Source: Paraburkholderia sp. BL10I2N1
GTDB taxonomy: Bacteria > Pseudomonadota > Gammaproteobacteria > Burkholderiales > Burkholderiaceae
Direction of reading: 5' to 3'
Assembly: GCF_004361815.1 (NCBI RefSeq)
Contig: NZ_SNWA01000001.1
Span: forward strand, 4,340,001-4,404,000
Length of the DNA stretch: 64,000 nt
The notes under the pieces are model-generated. The model ran no database searches. It was not told where the DNA came from and worked only from the letters and a program-made list of their open reading frames with translations. The position numbers and the translations under genes are program-made. Positions 54,690-62,108 of this stretch are shown here, in pieces (position 1 is the stretch's first letter; each line of letters opens with the position of its first letter).

Positions 54690-56063
54690 TCAGCCGCGCC
54701 CCGCCTGACTCGAAGCCGATGATCCGCTGAAGTAGTTGAACGCGCCGCTGAGGTCGTTCGAGCGGATGGGCTCCTCGCCCTTCCTTTCGGCGATCGTTCT
54801 GCCATTGCGAATCAGCGTGAAGCGCGGGGTGCCGGGTATCGATGGCACGGCAACTTCGCTGACGCCGGCCGGCAGATCGTGCGCCGTTCGTGCGCCGCCT
54901 TGCACGATGGTGAGGATCGCAGGCTCGGCCAGAAACGTCGTTACGTGAATTTGCCCGGTCAGCGGCGTACGGGAACGTGGCGCGGTTGCGGCGCCGACCG
55001 ATGCGCCGATACCCGTCATTGCGCCCACGCCTACCGGATGCAGACGATAGAAGTAGAAGAACCTGTCCTGAGTAATCGCCGGTGCGGCGCCGCGCTTGAA
55101 CCACTCGATGAAGTAGCGGCTCGCGTCGAGGTACGCGGTGTGGCTCAGCAACGCGCCGAAGCGCGGGTTGTAGACCTGCGCGCGCGAATTGCTGCCGATC
55201 GGCGCGACATAAGTCGATTCGGCCCAATCGTTCCACGTGACGATCTGCACCCAATCGACATTCGCGCGAATCGCAGCGAGCCATTCGCTCGCCATGCCCG
55301 AGAAGCCGCCGGTTTCAAACGCACGATAGTTCGTGCCGCTCGCGAGCCCGCGGTAATACGGCGTGACGGGCGCCATGAACAGCTTGCCAGCCGGCTTGAG
55401 CGCGCCAGCCAGATGTTCGATGGAGCGCGCCAGTGAATCCGGTGCACCCGCTGCGCCGAAATAAAAATAGCCTTGCGCGGCGCGGCAGCGATTCGCAACT
55501 TCGCTCGCGACGGCGTCGCTGATTTCCGCTTCGCCCGTCGATGGCACGAAATGTGGCACGAAATGCGCGCCCAGCGATTCCGCTTGCGCGATCAGCGCTT
55601 CGCAATGCGCGGCGTCCTTACCGCCCAACGCATACGATGACACCACCGGCTTCCCGCCGACCGTCAGTTGTGCCGGAAGACCGGCGGTCGTATGCACGAT
55701 GTCGTCGAGCTCGTTCTGCGCTTTGCCGTCCGCCGAAACGAACAGCTTGAAGCCGTTGCCGAACTGCTCGGCGGCACGATACATCGTCAGCACGCGTGCG
55801 CGATAAAGCGGCTCGCTGCGATTCCAGCCGCCGCAGTTCAGCGCGAAGCCGTCTATGCCGCGTTGCTGCGCATCGCGGACCTCCGCGATGTAGTCGTCGA
55901 TGCATGCATTCGGGCCGCCGCGCGGCCACGCGACCATGTAATGCGCCAATACCCGCTTGCCCGCCGGCGACGTAGCCGCTTGCGCCGGCGCAGCCGACAC
56001 TCGTGCGGACATCCACGCGGGCGGCATACTCAAGCATCCCAGAAGCAGCGTTCTACGCTTCAT
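54690..56063 (-). CDS. GH71-like (alpha-1,3-glucanase family) exported glycosidase
   Basis: A 457-residue protein with an N-terminal signal (MKRRTLLLGCLSMPPAW to about residue 30). The catalytic-type patterns of GH71 are present: VLAHYMVAWP at the first strand, DDYIAEVRDAQQRGIDGFALNCGGW, VPHFVPSTGE, and VTWNDWAEST near residue 270. A C-terminal beta domain follows (HVTTFLAEPAILTIVQGG). GH71 enzymes are best known in fungi as endo-alpha-1,3-glucanases; here the gene is last in a Wzx/Wzy operon, so trimming or release of that polymer is likely. It starts 12 bases after the flippase gene. Confidence 0.82.
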   Translation of the reverse strand: MKRRTLLLGCLSMPPAWMSARVSAAPAQAATSPAGKRVLAHYMVAWPRGGPNACIDDYIAEVRDAQQRGIDGFALNCGGWNRSEPLYRARVLTMYRAAEQFGNGFKLFVSADGKAQNELDDIVHTTAGLPAQLTVGGKPVVSSYALGGKDAAHCEALIAQAESLGAHFVPHFVPSTGEAEISDAVASEVANRCRAAQGYFYFGAAGAPDSLARSIEHLAGALKPAGKLFMAPVTPYYRGLASGTNYRAFETGGFSGMASEWLAAIRANVDWVQIVTWNDWAESTYVAPIGSNSRAQVYNPRFGALLSHTAYLDASRYFIEWFKRGAAPAITQDRFFYFYRLHPVGVGAMTGIGASVGAATAPRSRTPLTGQIHVTTFLAEPAILTIVQGGARTAHDLPAGVSEVAVPSIPGTPRFTLIRNGRTIAERKGEEPIRSNDLSGAFNYFSGSSASSQAGRG

Positions 56064-56075
56064 CTCTGCAAGCTC

Positions 56076-57338
56076 TCAGGTCGTTTTAACGAAGGCACGT
56101 CGGCCGATCATCAGCGACAGCGACAGCACGAGCACACCTGTGATCACGATGCCGGTCAGCGCGCCGATCAGCCCGAAGCCATACGACAGCACCGAAACGA
56201 ACAGCAGCGACGCCCCGACTTCGAGCGTCGAAATCCTGACGAACGAAGCACGGTCTGTGGAGAACACGAGCAGGGACAGCACGCGGCAGACGAAGATCAG
56301 CGTAGCGCCCAGGAACGCGGCGAACATGAAACCGAACTGCATCGCATCGGAACCGAGCACGGCAATGGGAAACAGGTGAATGCGGCACGCGAGCCAGCTC
56401 GCGAACAACACCAGCGCGACGAGGACCGCCACGCCCGCCGCCATCACGCGACGCTGCGGCAGATGCAGGAGCACCGCCACGATCCGCCCGAGACCGCCGC
56501 TCAACACGAGCGCCACCCCTTGCCCGCAATTGAACGCGAGGTTGTGCGCGCTCTTCACGCCGCGATATAGCGATCCCGCCGCAGGCCCGACGATGAACGT
56601 GACGATCATGATGTCGACGTGCTTCGCGCCGGAGAAGATCGCGTTCCCGTACCAACTGCCGAGAATCTCCTGGCGGTTCTGCACGAAAAACGCCTTGTAG
56701 TCGAAGGTGCGGAAGTTGAATTTCTCTGCTTCCGGGCGGAAGAATTCAGAGCCGCGCGGCGGGCCGCGACGCAGCGAATGCAGATACGCGACGAGCAGCA
56801 TCGCGCCATACAGGGCCTCGACGAGCAGCAGCAGGTCCGGCAGGTACGGGGCGAGCGAGTCCCTCACGATCAGCAGCACGACAATGAACACGCGGCTCAG
56901 CGCGGATACCGTCGAAATCGCGCAGATCGTGCCGCTGCGTCCGTAAAAGCGCAGCACGCCTAGCGAGAAATGCGACAGTCCATAGGACATCGGCGCGAGC
57001 ACCATCAGCACGCCAAGCTGCGTGCGCGCAAACAGGCCGTAATTGGCGAGCATCGTGCCGACCGTCGCGAACACCACCGTCGAACCGAGCGCGCTCAGAC
57101 AGTCGAGAAAGATCAGTGTCGATACGCGCGAGCGCACCTTCTCGACCGTGAAGATGCGCGGCGAGCCAAAATTGAACAGATCGACCGCAACGAAGAAGAA
57201 TGCGACGAGCGCGTACGATTTGCCCAGCCACTCCGCGTCCAGATAGCGCAGCGCAAGCGCCACCGCAACGAAATTGCCGAAGGCCGGCAGTGCTGACGCA
57301 AGCATCACGTAGACGACGTCCCGCCTCATGTCAGCCAT
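56076..57338 (-). CDS. Wzx-like oligosaccharide flippase
   Basis: A 420-residue membrane protein with about 12 hydrophobic segments; opening VVYVMLASALPAFGNFVAVALALRYLD is the polysaccharide-transport family pattern, with YGRSGTICAISTVSALSRV and a Gly/Arg loop later. It should flip the lipid-linked repeat unit to the periplasm. It overlaps the fused transferase gene by eight bases. Confidence 0.85.
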   Translation of the reverse strand: MADMRRDVVYVMLASALPAFGNFVAVALALRYLDAEWLGKSYALVAFFFVAVDLFNFGSPRIFTVEKVRSRVSTLIFLDCLSALGSTVVFATVGTMLANYGLFARTQLGVLMVLAPMSYGLSHFSLGVLRFYGRSGTICAISTVSALSRVFIVVLLIVRDSLAPYLPDLLLLVEALYGAMLLVAYLHSLRRGPPRGSEFFRPEAEKFNFRTFDYKAFFVQNRQEILGSWYGNAIFSGAKHVDIMIVTFIVGPAAGSLYRGVKSAHNLAFNCGQGVALVLSGGLGRIVAVLLHLPQRRVMAAGVAVLVALVLFASWLACRIHLFPIAVLGSDAMQFGFMFAAFLGATLIFVCRVLSLLVFSTDRASFVRISTLEVGASLLFVSVLSYGFGLIGALTGIVITGVLVLSLSLMIGRRAFVKTT

Positions 57339-59574
57339 ATGCTTTCAACGCCTCGCAATAGTGGCGGTACTGCGCTTGCAGTTCCGAATAGCGAAACCGG
57401 CGCACCGCTTCGCGCTGGCGTTGCTTCTGCTGATCGCGCCACTGCGCATCCGCGGCGTTGTGCGCGATTTTCTCGCTCAGTGCATCGACATCGGCCGGTG
57501 GCACGAGACTCGCGGGCTCGAGCACTTCAGCGATGCCGCCCACGTGCGTTGCGATGACCGGAATGCCCACGGCCATCGCTTCGAGGAGTGCGCGTGGCAT
57601 GCCTTCCTGGAGCGACGGCAGCACGAAAAGCGCATGCTGGCTCACCGTGCGAAGTACGTCGTCGCCGTTCAACGCGCCCGCGAATCGCACGCTGTCGGCA
57701 AGACCGAGTCGCGCGGCGAGTCGTTCGAGTTCGGCGCGCAGCACGCCGTCGCCGATCAGTGTGAGTTCGACGTTCAGCCCGCGTTCGCGCAGCGCGGCCA
57801 CCGCGCGCAGCAGAATCCCGTGGCCCTTGCTTTCGTTGTGCATCATCGCGACGTTGACGATGGGGAACACGCCGGCATCTGCATCATGCATGACGCGCGC
57901 GTCATCGCGACGGTCGAACAGCTCATCGGGCAGATACGCATCGCTGAAGCTGAACGAACGCGCCAGCGTTCGCGGCGGATAAACCGCCTGCAACGCGGCA
58001 GTCGTGACGTAGCGCACAGTTCTGCCGTGCTTCGCCGCATGGCGCGTAGCCCAGCAATGCACACGGCGAGCGACGTGCCGCAGCGGATGACGCGAGGCTG
58101 CATCGCTGAAATAGTCGGCCGGATCGGCGACGATCTCCGCGGAGAACGGCTTGCCCGTCGCGCGGCACAGCAGCATAGCGAGAAGCGAAAGGTTGCCGGG
58201 AAACCGCAACAGCAGCAGGTCCGCATTGCGGATCACACGCCAGGTGCGCCACACGAGCCGCGGTAGATGCCTGATCCACGCTTTCGCGCCGCGTGGACTG
58301 CCAAGGTCAATGAATTGGGTGCCTTCGCCGGTAACGAGTTCACCCTGTGCGCGCGGCACCGGAAACGACCGGGCCGCGATGCGCACGCGCGCGAAACTCT
58401 CCGTGAAGCGTGCCGCGAACTTGCGATGCCCCATGTGGGGGCTGAATATCTGGTCGCCGACCTTCTGGAAATTGCCGTCGATCAGAAGCGTGATCGAGGG
58501 ATTGATTTCGTCCCCGATCAACTTCAGCAGTTGTGTATAGCGATTCACCGACAGACTGGCGAGCTTCTGCCAGAACGGTGCAGGGTCGTGCCTGAGCTTT
58601 TCGATTGAAGCAGCGACCGCCTCGGGATCGAAGCTTTCCGCATGGAACGCGTATTCGGACAACCCCAGGTCGCCATACGCAGCCTGCCCTTTGCGCTCGT
58701 AGGCGATGTGAATGCTCGGCAACCCGCCAAGCACGCTTTCGAGGCTGCCATGCAGCCGCACCGATAAGACGATCGCATCTTCGGAGCGGATCACATCGCG
58801 CAGCGCGGGCGCCGACTCGACGCCGAACACGCGCCGATAGAATACGTCATCGCTATTGCCGCGTCCCGCGCTCTGCAGCGCGAGGCTCGCATCCGGCGTC
58901 AGTTCGACCAGACGCCGCAGCTTCGCGATGTAGGCGTCCGCATACGGCTTGCCGCTCAGGTCGCGAAACACGAAGTACACCTTGCGTCGCGCGACGTGCG
59001 CCAGGGAATCGCTGGCCGCGAGTTGTGGCGCGTGCGGCCGCTTGCTGATTTCCAGCACGACCAGATCGCCGATCCGCACTGCATGCCGATGATCGAGTTC
59101 GCGCACGCTCTTGTCGTCGCGCAGAAAGATCGTGTCGACACGGCGGCGCACAAGCCATTTGAGCACGCGGCCCGGCGCCGTCGAAAACGGTCCGACGCTT
59201 TGCGGCAGATAGATTCGCGCGCGCGGGCCCCATAACGACGCGCACACGATCTGCAAGCCATGCGCAACCAGCGTCTTGCAGCCTTCCTTCCACGTGCCGG
59301 CGCGCAGATACCCGCCGCCGACGCCGAAGAACACCGGCCCGCGCCGGCGCCACGCATGTGCGAGCGTTCTGGCAACGAACCGCCGGAGCGAAATCAGCTC
59401 GAGTTGCGGATCGTCGAGATAGCCGGCGAACGACGCCGGATCGAGACACACGACGGTGATGGGCTGCCTGAAACCGGCCTCGCGAATCGCACGCAAACTC
59501 AGTTTGACCAGCAGCCCATCGCCGCTGTTGCGTGAGCTGTACGCGTGCAGCAAATAGACGTCAGGCCTTTTCAT
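57331..59574 (-). CDS. Fusion of polysaccharide pyruvyltransferase-like domain and GT4 glycosyltransferase
   Basis: A 747-residue cytoplasmic protein in two parts. Residues 1-~365 match the polysaccharide pyruvyl transferase fold: YSSRNSGDGLLVKLSLRAI, FGVGGGYLRAG, IYLPQSVGPFS, FLRDDKSVREL, and VLSVRLHGSLESVLGGLPSIHIAYERKG. Residues ~370-747 are a GT-B glycosyltransferase with VNVAMMHNESKGHGILLRAVAAL and the E-x7-E motif QEGMPRALLEAM. The first half could ketalise a sugar with pyruvate and the second add a sugar; no stop or frameshift lies between them. Overlaps both neighbours. Confidence 0.85.
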   Translation of the reverse strand: MKRPDVYLLHAYSSRNSGDGLLVKLSLRAIREAGFRQPITVVCLDPASFAGYLDDPQLELISLRRFVARTLAHAWRRRGPVFFGVGGGYLRAGTWKEGCKTLVAHGLQIVCASLWGPRARIYLPQSVGPFSTAPGRVLKWLVRRRVDTIFLRDDKSVRELDHRHAVRIGDLVVLEISKRPHAPQLAASDSLAHVARRKVYFVFRDLSGKPYADAYIAKLRRLVELTPDASLALQSAGRGNSDDVFYRRVFGVESAPALRDVIRSEDAIVLSVRLHGSLESVLGGLPSIHIAYERKGQAAYGDLGLSEYAFHAESFDPEAVAASIEKLRHDPAPFWQKLASLSVNRYTQLLKLIGDEINPSITLLIDGNFQKVGDQIFSPHMGHRKFAARFTESFARVRIAARSFPVPRAQGELVTGEGTQFIDLGSPRGAKAWIRHLPRLVWRTWRVIRNADLLLLRFPGNLSLLAMLLCRATGKPFSAEIVADPADYFSDAASRHPLRHVARRVHCWATRHAAKHGRTVRYVTTAALQAVYPPRTLARSFSFSDAYLPDELFDRRDDARVMHDADAGVFPIVNVAMMHNESKGHGILLRAVAALRERGLNVELTLIGDGVLRAELERLAARLGLADSVRFAGALNGDDVLRTVSQHALFVLPSLQEGMPRALLEAMAVGIPVIATHVGGIAEVLEPASLVPPADVDALSEKIAHNAADAQWRDQQKQRQREAVRRFRYSELQAQYRHYCEALKAYG

Positions 59575-60637
59575 AGCAGTTCATCAGGGACTTGAAGAAT
59601 TTCTCCGCGTTGAACGCCTGATCGAACACGTGACGCGAATTTGCGCCCATCCGGCGGCATTCGTCGATGGACAGCGAGTTGAGCTGCTCGGCGAGGCACG
59701 CCCCCGTGAGCTGCTGCAGCATCAGACCGTTGTAGCCATGAATGACCTGTTCCGGCAGCGAGCTTTCACTCGATACGACCAGCACCTTGCCGGCTCTCAT
59801 CGCTTCGATCGGCACGAGCGCGAGCCCTTCCCAGCGCGACGGAACCACGATCGCGTCCATCCTGCGCATCGCGTGTCCGGTCTCTTCGGGGCCGACCCAG
59901 CCGTGGTACGTGATGCGCGACGCTTCGCCCGGCATCGCCACGCCGCCGCGCACCGCTGTGCCGAACACATGCACCTGCAAGTGGTCCTTGAGCAGCGGCA
60001 AGGCGTCGACGAGGATGTCGAAGCCCTTCTGATAATCGAGCCGCCCGAAGTAACCGACGCGAATGTGTTGCGCCGGCTGCGCGACGGCTTCCGTTTCGTC
60101 GCTGAACCACTCGGCCGCGGCGTCCGTCGCAATGCCTGTGTAGACAAGCTCGACCTTGTCGGGCGCGATGCCATGCCTGCGCGCCGCGCGCACTTCGTCG
60201 AACGACATGCAGAGAATGCGCGCGCAACGCCGCGCCAGCCATTTCTCCATGAGCGCGAAGGCGAACGCGGTCGCGCGCGAGATGTCCTTCTTCATGAAGG
60301 ACCACGCGTGCGGCGTGTACAGCACTTTCTCGTCGCCGAAGCGGTTCAGGCGCACGTACACGCCCGGATAGGAGCTATGGCAATGAATCACGTCCGCATG
60401 CAGCGTCCTGACCAGCCTGCGCACCGCGCGCGCGATCCCGACGAACCTGAGCGGATTGCGGCTCGACCGGTACGACACGACCTCGATGCCGTCGACGTCC
60501 AGCTTCGCGACATCCATCTTGCGCGGATCGCATACGAGCACCACGTCGTGTCCGTGATTGCGCTGCTCTATCATCAGCGCGGTCACATAATTGGCGACGC
60601 CGCCGATCCATGTTTCAACTACGTGGACTATTCTCAA
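59561..60637 (-). CDS. GT4-family glycosyltransferase
   Basis: A 358-residue GT-B enzyme: IVHVVETWIGGVANYVTALM at the N-terminus, HCHSSYPGVYVRLNRFG, VGYFGRLDYQKGFDILVDALP and the E-x7-E motif WEGLALVPIEAM. It adds a sugar to the growing lipid-linked repeat unit. It overlaps the Wzy-like gene by 23 bases and the fused transferase by 14. Donor and acceptor unknown. Confidence 0.9.
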   Translation of the reverse strand: MRIVHVVETWIGGVANYVTALMIEQRNHGHDVVLVCDPRKMDVAKLDVDGIEVVSYRSSRNPLRFVGIARAVRRLVRTLHADVIHCHSSYPGVYVRLNRFGDEKVLYTPHAWSFMKKDISRATAFAFALMEKWLARRCARILCMSFDEVRAARRHGIAPDKVELVYTGIATDAAAEWFSDETEAVAQPAQHIRVGYFGRLDYQKGFDILVDALPLLKDHLQVHVFGTAVRGGVAMPGEASRITYHGWVGPEETGHAMRRMDAIVVPSRWEGLALVPIEAMRAGKVLVVSSESSLPEQVIHGYNGLMLQQLTGACLAEQLNSLSIDECRRMGANSRHVFDQAFNAEKFFKSLMNCYEKA

Positions 60638-62108
60638 TACGCACCCCAGCGTGTCGATGAAAAAAGCGCGGGCCGGTTCTTTTTCGTCTCAGCAAATGCG
60701 CCATCGGCAAGGCGAACAGCACGATCCAGCGCACCCCGTAGTAGGCGAGTACGTTCGAATCGAACAGGAAAAACAGGAACGGCAGTGGGTATGACACCAC
60801 CTTCACGGGCACCCATCGCCAGTTCGAGCCGAGGGCCATCTGGTCGATCCACGCCATCAGCCAGGCCGCCACGACGAACGACAGCAGATAACCGAACACA
60901 CCGAAATTGACGAGGAATTCGCCGGGCATGCCGAACAGCAGCGTCGTCTCGGCGGACTGGTTGGTCTCGGTCTCGCGAACGATGTCGGTCTTCTCGCGGG
61001 CAAAGGTTTGCGGCTTGTCTTTCCAGACCGCCTTCGGGACGACCGCCGCGACCGCGCCCACAAAGCTGCGGCCCATGGCGAGCGTGTAGCCCGGCTTCGA
61101 CACCGAGTCGATCGCCTGCACCTGCACGTCGAAGCGCGACAGGTCGCGAAACAGGAAGAAGCTGAGCGGTCCCATCGACAATTGCAGCATCCGCTTATCC
61201 GCGAAGTTTTTCGACAGGTTGCCGATCTCCGAATAGTCGATGCCGAACTTGAGCGGCAGCATCGCGAGACCGCCGACGGCGACGCAGATGCCGACGATCT
61301 TCGCCGCGCGCCGGCTGATGCGCGCAACGAACGCGTGATAGATGAGGCAGGCGAACAGCACGACGAACACGATGCCCTGCCGGTTGCCGAATACGCCGGA
61401 CGACAGCCATCCGAGCACGATCAGTTGAGCGAAGGCCGCGATCCTCATCAGGCGACTGCGCCACGGCCGGAGCATCACGCATGCGAAAACCCAGAGCGGC
61501 GCGGTATTGGCAAGCGCCTGCACGACACCGAGCCCTTCCAGCGGATCGTTTTGCGTGACCGACGTTTCGAGGCGATTTGCATAGAGCTGAGCGATCTGCC
61601 CATAGCCGCCAAGCTTCACATAGATGAACGCGAGCGCCGCGAGAGCCAGCAGTGCGAACGCATAGACCCAGCGGCTCACGGTGACGGCCCGGCGCATGTC
61701 CGGCATCGCGGCAGACGCCGCGCGCCTGCTGCGCATCGCGATGAGCGTAAAGTTCATCGCCCAGATGCCGACGATGTTCAGCATGAACCAGGCGATCGTC
61801 GCGGGGTTCTGTTCGGGCAGGAGCGTCAGATAGATCTCGTCGCGCGCGATCAGCTGGCCAGCCGGCAGCACGCAAAAATACGCGAGCGCGAACAGCCGCC
61901 ACAGCCGCAGCAACGCGTTATCGGCCTTCATGCACCAGATGCTCACGGCCCCAAGCAGCAGCAGACAGACCGTCAGCCTATTGGCGCCGCCAAGATAGAG
62001 CGCGGCGAAGAGGCCCGCGCTCGCGAAGCCGCCGCACAGCAGCCGGAGAAACGGCAGCTTGTCGCGTCTTCGCCGCGCCCGGCGCCAGTTCGCTCGCGCC
62101 GCTCTCAT
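60615..62108 (-). CDS. Wzy-like polysaccharide polymerase / O-antigen ligase-like membrane protein
   Basis: A 497-residue protein with about 12 hydrophobic segments and a central periplasmic loop (DPLEGLGVVQALANTAPLWV and FGIDYSEIGNLSKNFADKR regions), the general build of oligosaccharide repeat-unit polymerases. Such proteins are poorly conserved, so the call rests on topology and on position between Wzc and glycosyltransferase genes. ATGA overlap with wzc. Confidence 0.75.
   Translation of the reverse strand: MRAARANWRRARRRRDKLPFLRLLCGGFASAGLFAALYLGGANRLTVCLLLLGAVSIWCMKADNALLRLWRLFALAYFCVLPAGQLIARDEIYLTLLPEQNPATIAWFMLNIVGIWAMNFTLIAMRSRRAASAAMPDMRRAVTVSRWVYAFALLALAALAFIYVKLGGYGQIAQLYANRLETSVTQNDPLEGLGVVQALANTAPLWVFACVMLRPWRSRLMRIAAFAQLIVLGWLSSGVFGNRQGIVFVVLFACLIYHAFVARISRRAAKIVGICVAVGGLAMLPLKFGIDYSEIGNLSKNFADKRMLQLSMGPLSFFLFRDLSRFDVQVQAIDSVSKPGYTLAMGRSFVGAVAAVVPKAVWKDKPQTFAREKTDIVRETETNQSAETTLLFGMPGEFLVNFGVFGYLLSFVVAAWLMAWIDQMALGSNWRWVPVKVVSYPLPFLFFLFDSNVLAYYGVRWIVLFALPMAHLLRRKRTGPRFFHRHAGVRIENSPRS

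Noticed and set aside
54525..54722. 65-codon plus-strand frame starting MFMISDPDDHV
   Set aside because: No ribosome-binding site, codon use unlike the genome, and it runs into the 3' end of the GH71-like gene on the other strand.
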